A stretch of 64,000 nucleotides of DNA from Caldovatus aquaticus. GTDB taxonomy: Bacteria; Pseudomonadota; Alphaproteobacteria; Acetobacterales; Acetobacteraceae. Shown here one piece after another: positions 30,263-40,126 of this stretch. The DNA lies in NCBI RefSeq assembly GCF_019458025.1, contig NZ_JAHZUY010000004.1:62001-126000 (forward strand). The letters run 5' to 3'. The notes below the pieces were generated by a model. That model did no database searches, was not told where the DNA came from, and saw only the letters and a program-made list of their open reading frames with translations. Every line of letters starts with the position of its first letter. The first letter of the stretch is position 1. The translations under genes were made by a program, and so were the position numbers.

Positions 30263-30812
30263 GGAGGATCGTCCCCGTCCGGCGGATCTTCTTCTGCAGC
30301 TGCAGGATGCCGTACACGAGCGCCTCCGCCGTCGGCGGGCAGCCCGGCACGTACACGTCCACCGGCACGATCCGGTCGCAGCCGCGCACGACGCTGTAGG
30401 AGTAGTGGTAGTAGCCGCCGCCGTTGGCGCAGCTCCCCATCGAGATCACCCAGCGCGGCTCCGCCATCTGGTCGTACACCTTGCGCAGCGCCGGGGCCAT
30501 CTTGTTGGTCAGCGTCCCCGCCACGATCATCACGTCCGACTGGCGCGGGGAGCCGCGCGGGATGATGCCGAACCGGTCGAGGTCGTAGCGCGCCATGTAG
30601 GCGTGGATCATCGGCACCGCGCAGCAGGCGAGGCCGAAGGTCATCGGCCACAGGCTGCCCGTGCGCGCCCAGTTCACCACCCGGTCGAGGCTGGCGACGA
30701 TGAAGCCCTTCTCCTCGATCTCGCCGGTGATGCCCTTGACGACCGCGTCCTGCTCCGGCCCGGGCGGCAGGTGCTCGCGGTTCCAGGCGATGGCGTCGGT
30801 CGCACCGCTCAT
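30255..30812 (-). CDS. nuoB: NADH-quinone oxidoreductase subunit B
   Basis: This 185-aa subunit carries the terminal cluster N2 with cysteines C63, C64, C128 and C158 ([24 protein letters not shown]). N2 passes electrons to quinone. Residues 1-40 are a variable N-terminal extension. The start is ATG 30812, seven bases after nuoA. Confidence 0.97.
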   Translation of the reverse strand: MSGATDAIAWNREHLPPGPEQDAVVKGITGEIEEKGFIVASLDRVVNWARTGSLWPMTFGLACCAVPMIHAYMARYDLDRFGIIPRGSPRQSDVMIVAGTLTNKMAPALRKVYDQMAEPRWVISMGSCANGGGYYHYSYSVVRGCDRIVPVDVYVPGCPPTAEALVYGILQLQKKIRRTGTILRG

Positions 30813-30819
30813 CGCATCG

Positions 30820-31188
30820 CTACTCCCACTCCAGGGCGCCTTTGCGCCACTCGTAGAGGAACCCCACCGTCAGGACGAGCAGGAAGGCCATCATGGACCA
30901 GAAGCCGAACCAGCCGATCTCGCCGAGCCCGACGGCCCAGGGGAACAAGAAGGCGACCTCGAGGTCGAAGATGATGAAGAGGATCGCCACCAGGTAGAAC
31001 CGCACGTCGAAGCGCCGGCGCGTGTCGCCGAACGGCTCGAAGCCGCACTCGTAGGGCGAGAGCTTCTCCGGGTCGGGCTTCCGCCGCGCCAGGAGGAGGT
31101 TGCCGCCGACCATGGCGGCCGCGACCCCGCCGGCGATGACGAGGAAGACCAGAATCGGGAAGTAATCGGCCAGCAGAGGCTGGGTCAT
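30820..31188 (-). CDS. nuoA: NADH-quinone oxidoreductase subunit A
   Basis: This 122-aa, three-helix subunit is the first gene of the 14-gene nuo operon. It has [39 protein letters not shown], the classic NuoA core. The operon order A-N is complete, and no foreign gene interrupts it in this organism. Confidence 0.97.
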   Translation of the reverse strand: MTQPLLADYFPILVFLVIAGGVAAAMVGGNLLLARRKPDPEKLSPYECGFEPFGDTRRRFDVRFYLVAILFIIFDLEVAFLFPWAVGLGEIGWFGFWSMMAFLLVLTVGFLYEWRKGALEWE

Positions 31189-31446
31189 GCAGCGCGCTCG
31201 CTCGTTTCGGCCAGCGGTACGGCATTGGGCCGCGGAACAGCGTCCGCGCCGCAGCCTCGCCGCGGTGCAGCGCGGCGGACATTAGCCCTGCCCCGCCTGC
31301 CGCGCCATAGGGGGGCGTCTTGCACAGTGCCCGAATGTGCGCAGGAGCACCCAAACCGGGAAGGGAAAAACCGGCCCTTCTGCGCCCTTCGCGCCGCTCC
31401 CGCCCTCCTTGGCGGGGCCATCTCCGCCAGGGAGAAGCGGCACGGG
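31189..31446. other. Upstream region of the nuo operon
   Basis: No gene is seen between nuoA and tRNA-Asp. The nuo promoter must lie here on the minus strand, but no clear -35/-10 pair was found in this GC-rich stretch. Confidence 0.4.
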
Positions 31447-31523
31447 TGGCGCGAGTGACGGGGCTCGAACCCGCGACCTCCGGCGTGACAGGCCGGCGCT
31501 CTAACCGACTGAGCTACACCCGC
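31447..31523 (-). tRNA. tRNA-Asp (anticodon GTC)
   Basis: Read on the minus strand from 31523: acceptor GCGGGTG pairs with CACTCGC, followed by discriminator G and an encoded CCA (31449-31447). D-arm GCTCAGTCGGTTAGAGC, an anticodon loop with GTC inside CCGGC/GCCGG, and T-arm GGGTTCGAGCCCC are all regular. G73 agrees with Asp identity. Confidence 0.97.
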
Positions 31524-31643
31524 ATTGCCCGTGCAGTCAGGCGCGCGCGGTTTAGGGCGCTGGCGCGGGACGTGTCAAGGCGGCATGCCGCGCGCCGCGA
31601 AAGCACCCTCCGGCCGTCGTGGGCGCCGTGTTCGCCCCGGGCA

Positions 31644-31715
31644 TGGGCACTGACGGATTCGAACCGCCGCCATCCTCGGTGTAAGCGAGGCGCTCTACCG
31701 CTGAGCTAAGTGCCC
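31644..31715 (-). tRNA. tRNA-Val (anticodon TAC)
   Basis: On the minus strand from 31715, acceptor GGGCACT pairs with AGTGCCC, with discriminator A. The D-arm is GCTCAGCGGTAGAGC. The anticodon stem CTCGC/ACCGAG region holds TAC in its loop. The T-arm is GGCGGTTCGAATCCGTC. CCA is not encoded, unlike the neighbouring tRNA-Asp. Confidence 0.95.
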
Positions 31716-31778
31716 GCCCTCATCCCCGGGCCGGGACCGGATTCGCCGGCTCGCCTAGCGGCGCCGGGCGGAAATGCA

Positions 31779-31802
31779 AAGGGCCGGCAGAAGCCGGCCC
31801 TT
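31779..31802 (-). terminator. Intrinsic terminator after hupB
   Basis: A perfect 10-bp stem AAGGGCCGGC/GCCGGCCCTT with a 4-base loop lies 65 bases beyond the hupB stop. On the minus strand it is followed by TTTGCATTTCC, giving a short T-rich tail. Confidence 0.7.
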
Positions 31803-31866
31803 CGGAACGTCACCCCCTCCCCGCCGGCGCGACAGGTTGCGCGGCAAGAGTGCGGAGCTGTGCCGC

Positions 31867-32139
31867 TCAGTTCACCGCTTCCTTGAGAGTCTTGCCGGCC
31901 TTGAACCGCACGGTGGTGCTGGCGGGGATCTTGATCTCCTCGCCGGTCCGCGGGTTGCGGCCCTTGCCGGCCTTGCGCCGGGAGGTGCTGAAGGTGCCGA
32001 ACCCCACGAGCCGCACCTCCTGCTTCTTCTTCAGCGACTTCTGGATGGCGTCGAAGACGGCGTCCACCACCTCTCCCGCCTTCGCCTTCGGCAGATCCGC
32101 GGCATCCGCAACCGCGGCGATGAGATCCTGCTTGTTCAT
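31867..32139 (-). CDS. hupB: Nucleoid-associated DNA-binding protein HU
   Basis: This 90-aa HU-family protein starts MNKQDLIAAVADAADLPKAKA. It has the dimer core VRLVGFGTFSTSRRKAGKGRNPRTGEEIKIPA, including the flexible arm with the conserved Pro, and ends FKAGKTLKEAVN. It bends and compacts DNA. ATG 32139 is chosen because it gives the standard family start; a G-rich ribosome site lies just upstream. It has its own promoter downstream of lon. Confidence 0.96.
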   Translation of the reverse strand: MNKQDLIAAVADAADLPKAKAGEVVDAVFDAIQKSLKKKQEVRLVGFGTFSTSRRKAGKGRNPRTGEEIKIPASTTVRFKAGKTLKEAVN

Positions 32140-32209
32140 TCGGGAACCCCCCTCTCTGCTCTGCGGCGGCAAGGCAGGACCGATTCCCCCGGGCCGCGCT
32201 GCTCCGCGC

Positions 32210-32239
32210 AGTCTAGGTAAGGGAATTCCTCGCCGTCAA
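32210..32239 (-). promoter_or_regulatory. Sigma-70-like promoter of hupB
   Basis: On the minus strand TTGACG (32239-32234) and TAGACT (32215-32210) are separated by 18 bases. They lie about 70 bases before the hupB ATG in a locally less GC-rich stretch. Both hexamers are close to the housekeeping consensus. Confidence 0.65.
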
Positions 32240-32341
32240 TCGGAAGGGGGCCGATTCGGCCCGGATTTCCGCCATTCCCCGCGAGCGCTGCGGCGCAAAC
32301 GCAACGCCCGGGTGACATTCCGGGTCGCACCCGTGCGGGAT

Positions 32342-32374
32342 GAGGGCGGGCCGGCTTGCCGCCGCCCCGCCCTC
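32342..32374 (-). terminator. Hairpin after lon
   Basis: GAGGGCGGG at 32342-32350 pairs perfectly with CCCGCCCTC at 32366-32374, and pairing continues inward past one mismatch. It begins about a dozen bases beyond the lon stop. There is no T-run. Confidence 0.45.
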
Positions 32375-32385
32375 GCCCGTCGGCC

Positions 32386-34815
<2,430 letters not shown>

Positions 34816-34892
34816 CAGGACCTCGCATTCGACAGTCGGCGCCCGGCCCGCCCGGAGGGCGGCACGGGCGGGGCGCCGCGGGGTTGCCCGCT

Positions 34893-34921
34893 AGATGGGA
34901 CCCCGGCGGACCCCTCACAAG
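34893..34921 (-). promoter_or_regulatory. Sigma-32 (RpoH)-like promoter of lon
   Basis: On the minus strand CTTGTGA (34921-34915), a 15-base spacer and CCCATCT (34899-34893) closely match the enterobacterial heat-shock consensus CTTGAAA-N11-16-CCCATnT. It lies about 80 bases before the lon start. Heat-shock control of lon is well established in proteobacteria. Confidence 0.6.
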
Positions 34922-35030
34922 GCCTTGCACGCCGCGCCAAGCGCCCAAGGCCGCCGGCGCAGCGCACACGCCCTGGCCGGACAGGTGGCGGGAGCCGCGC
35001 CGCCGGGCGGCGCCCCGCCGCAGGCGAGCC

Positions 35031-36287
35031 TCAGCCGGCGGACTGCTCCGCGGCCCGTTCGCCGTAGATGTAGAGCGGGCTGGCGCGACCCTCCGCGACC
35101 TCGCGGTTGACCACCACCTCCTCGACCTCCTCGAGGCTCGGCAACTCGAACATGGTGCCGAGCAGGATCTGCTCCATGATCGAGCGCAGGCCGCGCGCGC
35201 CGGTCTTGCGCTGGATGGCGCGCGCCGCCACCGAGCGCAGCGCGTCCTCGGTGAAGGTGAGCTTCACCCCCTCCATCTCGAACAGCCGCTGGTACTGCTT
35301 GAGAAGCGCGTTCTTCGGCTTGGTCAGGATCTCGATCAGCGCCTTCTCGTCGAGGTCGTCGAGGGTCGCCACCACCGGCAGCCGCCCGATGAACTCCGGG
35401 ATCAGGCCGAACTTGAGCAGGTCCTCCGGCTCGACCTCCTTGAGGATCGCGCCGGTGCGCCGCTCGTCCGGGGCCCGCACCTCGGCGCCGAAGCCGATGC
35501 CGGAGCCCTTGCCGCGCGCGGCGATGATCTTCTCGAGCCCGGCGAAGGCGCCGCCGCAGATGAACAGGATGTTGGTGGTGTCCACCTGCAGGAATTCCTG
35601 CTGCGGGTGCTTGCGCCCGCCCTGCGGCGGCACCGAGGCGATCGTCCCCTCCATGATCTTGAGGAGCGCCTGCTGCACGCCCTCGCCGGAGACGTCGCGC
35701 GTGATCGAGGGGTTGTCGGACTTGCGGCTGATCTTGTCCACCTCGTCGATGTAGACGATGCCGCGCTGCGCCCGCTCCACGTTGTAGTCCGCCGCCTGCA
35801 GCAGCTTGAGGATGATGTTCTCGACATCCTCGCCGACATAGCCCGCCTCGGTCAGGGTCGTGGCGTCGGCCATGGTGAAGGGTACGTCGAGGATGCGCGC
35901 GAGCGTCTGGGCGAGCAGCGTCTTGCCCGACCCGGTCGGCCCGATCAGCAGGATGTTGGACTTCGCGATCTCGACGTCCGAGTTCTTGGCCCCGTGCGCG
36001 AGGCGCTTGTAGTGGTTGTGGACGGCGACCGAGAGGACCTTCTTGGCGTGGTCCTGTCCGATCACGTAGTCGTCCAGCACCTTGCAGATCTCGCGCGGGG
36101 TCGGCACGCCGTCCCGCGACTTGACCAGATGCGTCTTGTGCTCCTCACGGATGATGTCCATGCAGAGCTCGACGCACTCGTCGCAGATGAACACCGTGGG
36201 GCCGGCGATCAGCTTGCGGACCTCGTGCTGCGATTTGCCGCAGAACGAGCAGTACAGGGTGTTCTTCGAATCGCCGGACTTGCTCAT
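35031..36287 (-). CDS. clpX: ATP-dependent Clp protease ATP-binding subunit ClpX
   Basis: This 418-aa AAA+ unfoldase feeds substrates to ClpP. The N-terminal zinc finger has CSFCGK and CDECVELC. Walker A is GPTGSGKT, the pore loop GYVGED, Walker [11 protein letters not shown], and the ClpP-docking IGF loop is in [11 protein letters not shown] 36287 ([13 protein letters not shown]) gives the normal start. It follows clpP by about 200 bases, the usual order. Confidence 0.97.
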   Translation of the reverse strand: MSKSGDSKNTLYCSFCGKSQHEVRKLIAGPTVFICDECVELCMDIIREEHKTHLVKSRDGVPTPREICKVLDDYVIGQDHAKKVLSVAVHNHYKRLAHGAKNSDVEIAKSNILLIGPTGSGKTLLAQTLARILDVPFTMADATTLTEAGYVGEDVENIILKLLQAADYNVERAQRGIVYIDEVDKISRKSDNPSITRDVSGEGVQQALLKIMEGTIASVPPQGGRKHPQQEFLQVDTTNILFICGGAFAGLEKIIAARGKGSGIGFGAEVRAPDERRTGAILKEVEPEDLLKFGLIPEFIGRLPVVATLDDLDEKALIEILTKPKNALLKQYQRLFEMEGVKLTFTEDALRSVAARAIQRKTGARGLRSIMEQILLGTMFELPSLEEVEEVVVNREVAEGRASPLYIYGERAAEQSAG

Positions 36288-36486
36288 GGGCACTCTCCGC
36301 TCGCCAGGGCGCCCAGGGAGGCACCCGGGGAGGCATGGTCTTGACTGTAGCCCCCTTGGCACCGGGGGGAAAGGCAATCGGCCGCGCGGCCGGCCCCGGC
36401 CGGGGCCGTGTGGCGCCCCGGCCTCATGGCGCGACCGTCACCGCCTGCGCCTCCGCCCCGGCCGCCCCGGGGCACGGACCGCTCAT

Positions 36487-37137
36487 TCAGGGCTTCGCGC
36501 TGCCTTCGGCCGCCATGGAGGGCGGACGCTGCTCGACCACGTGATCCACCAGGCCGAAATCGCGTGCCTCCTCGGCCGACATGAAGGTGTCGCGATCGAG
36601 CTTGCGCTCGATCAGCTCGATCGGCTGGCCGGTGTGCCGGGCGTAGATCTCGTTCAGCCGCTTGCGCAGCGTGAGGATCTCGCGGGCCTGGATCTCGATG
36701 TCGGCCGCTTGGCCCTGCGCCCCGCCCGAGGGCTGGTGGACCATGATCCGGGAATTCGGCAGGGCGTAGCGCTTGCCCTTCTCGCCGGCGCAGAGCAGGA
36801 GCGAGCCCATCGAGGCCGCCTGCCCGATGCACACCGTGCTGACCGGGCTGCGGATGTACTGCATGGTGTCGTAGATCGCGAGGCCGGCGGACACCACGCC
36901 GCCCGGGCTGTTGATGTAGAAGGCGATGTCCTTGTTCGGGTTCTCGCTCTCCAGGAACAGCAACTGGGCGCAGATCAGGGCCGACACCTGGTCATATACC
37001 GGGCCGGTAAGGAAGACGATCCGCTCCTTCAGCAGACGCGAATAGATGTCGAAAGCCCGCTCGCCCCGCGCCGTCTGCTCGACGACCATGGGAACAAGGG
37101 CATTGGAGTAGATCTCGACCGGGTCGCGGTCACGCAT
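36487..37137 (-). CDS. clpP: ATP-dependent Clp protease proteolytic subunit ClpP
   Basis: This 216-aa serine protease subunit forms a tetradecameric barrel with ClpX or ClpA. The nucleophile is in [12 protein letters not shown], the His in [11 protein letters not shown], and the Asp follows in the [19 protein letters not shown] region. The start ATG 37137 has AGGAAGGGA about seven bases upstream. A CCCCACAT element about 80 bases upstream (near 37215-37223) resembles a heat-shock -10, but its -35 lacks the key G, so promoter evidence is weak. No trigger-factor gene precedes it. Confidence 0.96.
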   Translation of the reverse strand: MRDRDPVEIYSNALVPMVVEQTARGERAFDIYSRLLKERIVFLTGPVYDQVSALICAQLLFLESENPNKDIAFYINSPGGVVSAGLAIYDTMQYIRSPVSTVCIGQAASMGSLLLCAGEKGKRYALPNSRIMVHQPSGGAQGQAADIEIQAREILTLRKRLNEIYARHTGQPIELIERKLDRDTFMSAEEARDFGLVDHVVEQRPPSMAAEGSAKP

Positions 37138-37716
37138 CGTCTGTCCCTTCCTGCCCCGGCGGGTAATACCGGATCGCCGCCTGCCCGCGGACCGCCCGCG
37201 CCGCCGGGGGCGCGTTCTGATGTGGGGCGAGGCGTGGCGCCGGAAAAGGCCTGCCGGACAGCGGTCCCCGGCCCCTCCGGCACGAGCCCCGGCCGGCGGG
37301 CCGACCGTCCTCCACCCCGCCCGAATCCGTCGCGCCGCCGTCGGCAGCCTATGTGCCATTCCCCGACGCCGGCGCCAATGCCCGCCGCGGCGATGCAACG
37401 AGCGGCCGGGTCCTGGCGGCCGCCGGGCGTTCCCCGCCGGGCCGCGGTGCGGACCCCTGCGCGGTTCCGGTCGCCCCCCCCCGGCCCGGCCGCGCTGCCG
37501 GCACCCGGCCCCTGCGGCGTCGCGGCACGCCCCACGCTTGCGCCGCCCCGCCACCCCGGCCGCGTCCGCGCGAGCCCCGCCCGCCCAGGCCGGGCGCGCC
37601 CCGGCGCGGCTCTGCAGGCCTGATCCCGTCCGCGCGGCCCGCGGCGCCGCCTGGCCCGCGCTCGCGCCGGCCGGCGGGGCCTGTCCGACCGCCGGCGGCG
37701 TCGGGGCGCGGCCCGC
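37138..37716. other. Long geneless stretch between the solute-binding protein gene and clpP
   Basis: About 580 bases with no gene I can support. Open frames here are unbroken by stops only because of composition, and their translations are Arg/Pro/Ala-rich with no motif. It must contain the clpP promoter at the low-coordinate end and the end of the binding-protein transcript at the other. Confidence 0.5.
37671..37695 (-). terminator. Hairpin after the solute-binding protein gene
   Basis: CCGGCGG (37671-37677) pairs with CCGCCGG (37689-37695) across an 11-base loop, about 22 bases past the stop codon. No T-run is present. Confidence 0.4.
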
Positions 37717-39324
37717 CTACTCGGCCGGCCGCGCGTGGATCGCCGCGGTGTGGTTGATCGGGCTCGGGTCGTACACCACGCGGTCGCGCCAGCCGGCCCA
37801 GGTGTTGCGCAGGAAGATGACGGGCAGCACGCCCTTGTCCTCGAGCAGCGCCCGGGCCGCCTGCTGCGTCAGCGCCCGGCGCCGCTCCTCGTCCATCGTC
37901 GTCAGCGCCTGGCGCGCCGGCTCGTCCACCGCCGGGTTCGAGTAGCGCTGGCGGTTGAACGGCCCGAAGCCGAGCTCCCGGTTCTGCGTCATCACCACGT
38001 GGCGCAGCGGGTTGATCGTCAGGTAGGAGCTGAAATAGGTCATGAACAGCGAGAACTCGCGGTTCGTCGCCCGCGTGAACAGGTTGGCCGGCGGCAGCGC
38101 CTGCACCTGGGTCTCGATGCCGATGCGCGTGAAGGCCTGCGCGATCGCCTGCAGCAGGTTGTCGTCGAGCGGGAAGAAGCCGTTCGGGCCGTGGATCGTC
38201 ATGCGGAAGCCGTCCGGCCAGCCGGCCTCCGCGAGCAGCGCCCGCGCCCGCGCCGGGTCGTAGGGCAGCGGCGGCAGGTCGGGGATGCGGTGCTCGGCGG
38301 CCGGAGCGGCGAACTGGTCGGCCGCGCGCGCCTGGCCCTGGTAGAGCCGCTCCGCGATCGCCTGCCGGTTGATGGCGAGCGACAGCGCCTCGCGCACGCG
38401 CCGGTCGGCGAGCGGGTTGCGCGCGAGCGGCCGGCCCTGCTTGTCGAACACGTGCGGCGAGGTGTCGCGCATCGAGTCCGGGAACAGATAGACGAAGGTG
38501 ACGCTGTCCACCGAGAACAGGGCGAAGCGCCGGTCGCGCTCGAGGCGCGGGATGTCCTGCACCGGCACGTAGTCGATCAGGTCCACCTCGCCGGTCAGCA
38601 GCGCGGCGACGCGCGATCCGGCCTGCGGGATGTAGCGGTACACCACCCGCTCCCAGGGCTCGGCCGGCCCCCAGTAGGTCGGGTTGCGCGCGAGCTCGAC
38701 GCGCTCGTTGTGGGCGAAGGCGACGAAGCGGTAGGGGCCGGTGCCGATGGCGAGGCGGCCGGAGTTGAAGTCCGCGGTGGCCGGCCAGTCGGGGCCGTGA
38801 ACCCGCCGCGAGAGGATCACCGGCCCGGTCAGGTCCCAGGGCAGCAGCGGGTTCGGCTCGCGCAGGCGCAGGCGCACCGTCGCCGGGTCCACCACCTCGA
38901 CGGCGGCGATGGTCCGCACCGCGGGGGTGAACAGCGCCGGGCTGTTCGGCACCGTGGGCACCCGGGCGAAGGTGAAGGCGATGTCGTCCGCCTCGAAGGG
39001 CGTGCCGTCGTGGAAGCGCACGCCCTGGCGAATCTTCACCTCCCAGGTCAAGTCGTCGAGCGGCCGCAGGCTCTCCGCGAGTCGCGGCTGGCGCTGCGCC
39101 CGGGTGTCGAGGTCGAACAGCGCCTCGAAGATCTGGCCCCGCAGCACCATGTTGTTGTTGGTGGTGTTGTGGTAGTGCGGGTCCATCGCGCTCGGCGGTG
39201 TCTGCGCCCCGATCGCCAGCGTGCGCGGCGCCTGCCGCTGCGGCTGCGCCGCCGCCCCGACCGCGGCGAGACAGGCGACGCCGAGCGCCGAGCCTGCGAG
39301 GACGAGCCGCCGGCTCCTGCTCAT
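37717..39324 (-). CDS. Peptide/opine-type ABC transporter substrate-binding protein (SBP family 5)
   Basis: This 535-aa periplasmic binding protein of the DppA/OppA family has a signal sequence (SRRLVLAGSALGVACLAAVGAAAQ). It then shows LAESLRPLDDLTWEVKIRQGVRFHDGTPFEADDIAFTF and GTGPYRFVAFAHNERVELARNPTYWG. A good ribosome site (GGGAGGGAAAGGG) precedes ATG 39324. No permease or ATPase genes accompany it, so it either works with a transporter encoded elsewhere or is an orphan. The ligand is unknown. Confidence 0.88.
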   Translation of the reverse strand: MSRSRRLVLAGSALGVACLAAVGAAAQPQRQAPRTLAIGAQTPPSAMDPHYHNTTNNNMVLRGQIFEALFDLDTRAQRQPRLAESLRPLDDLTWEVKIRQGVRFHDGTPFEADDIAFTFARVPTVPNSPALFTPAVRTIAAVEVVDPATVRLRLREPNPLLPWDLTGPVILSRRVHGPDWPATADFNSGRLAIGTGPYRFVAFAHNERVELARNPTYWGPAEPWERVVYRYIPQAGSRVAALLTGEVDLIDYVPVQDIPRLERDRRFALFSVDSVTFVYLFPDSMRDTSPHVFDKQGRPLARNPLADRRVREALSLAINRQAIAERLYQGQARAADQFAAPAAEHRIPDLPPLPYDPARARALLAEAGWPDGFRMTIHGPNGFFPLDDNLLQAIAQAFTRIGIETQVQALPPANLFTRATNREFSLFMTYFSSYLTINPLRHVVMTQNRELGFGPFNRQRYSNPAVDEPARQALTTMDEERRRALTQQAARALLEDKGVLPVIFLRNTWAGWRDRVVYDPSPINHTAAIHARPAE

Positions 39325-39454
39325 GATCCCTTTCCCTCCCTGCTGGCCCGCATGCTCCGCCGTCCCGGCCGCTCCGGTCAAGCGGGCGCGCCGGGCTGCG
39401 CCGTCCGATTCGGCGGTGGCACCCGCCCGGCCGGCCGGATAGGATGCCGCGGCC

Positions 39455-40114
39455 GTGAACCTGCTTTCGCCGCCCCGCGCCAACCTGCAGATCGAGGTCG
39501 TGTTCGACCTGGTCTGTCCCTGGTGCTTCCTCGGCACGCGGCGCCTGCGCCGCGCGCTCCGCGCCCGCCCGGACATCCTGGCCGAGATCCAGTGGCGGCC
39601 GTTCCTGCTCAACCCGGACATCGCGCGCGAGGGGGTGCCGCGCCAGGACTACCTCGTGCGCAAGTTCGGCGGCGAGGAGCGGGCGCGGCGGCTGCACGCC
39701 ACCATCGCCGAGCTCGGCCGGGCCGAGGGCGTGCCCTTCCGCTTCGACCGCATCCGCCGCGTGCCGCAGAGCCTCGATGCCCACCGCCTGGTCCGCCTCG
39801 CCGCGCGCGAGGGGATGGCCGACGCGCTGGTGGACGCCCTGTTCGTCGCCTATTTCGCCGAGGGAGCCGACATCGGCGACCACGACGCCCTGGCCGCGAT
39901 CGCCGCCGCGGTCGGCCTCGATCCCTTCGCCGTGCGCCGCCACCTCGCCAGCGGGGCGGAGGCGGAACAGGTGCACGCCGACAACCTCCGCGCCCACCGG
40001 CTCGGCATCAACGGCGTGCCCTGCTTCGTCATCGGCGGGCGCCACGCCATCGCCGGCGCGCAGGAGCCGGAGGTGCTGGAGCGGCTGCTCGACGTCGCGC
40101 TGGCCGAGGAGTGA
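39455..40114 (+). CDS. DsbA-family oxidoreductase, FrnE/HCCA-isomerase-like
   Basis: This 219-aa thioredoxin-fold protein has CPWC at residues 21-24 in VVFDLVCPWCFLGTRRL, a helical insertion (about 60-165) and the cis-Pro region INGVPCFVIGGRHAIAGAQEPEVL. No signal peptide is seen, so it is cytoplasmic like FrnE and not periplasmic DsbA. The start is GTG 39455. It diverges from the binding-protein gene across 130 bases and converges on mfd with only a dozen bases between stops. Confidence 0.88.
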   Translation: MNLLSPPRANLQIEVVFDLVCPWCFLGTRRLRRALRARPDILAEIQWRPFLLNPDIAREGVPRQDYLVRKFGGEERARRLHATIAELGRAEGVPFRFDRIRRVPQSLDAHRLVRLAAREGMADALVDALFVAYFAEGADIGDHDALAAIAAAVGLDPFAVRRHLASGAEAEQVHADNLRAHRLGINGVPCFVIGGRHAIAGAQEPEVLERLLDVALAEE

Positions 40115-40126
40115 GCCGGCCCGCCG

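Noticed and set aside
37220-37945. Open frames across the interval upstream of clpP
   Set aside because: No motif, no ribosome site and Arg/Pro/Ala composition typical of noncoding high-GC DNA.
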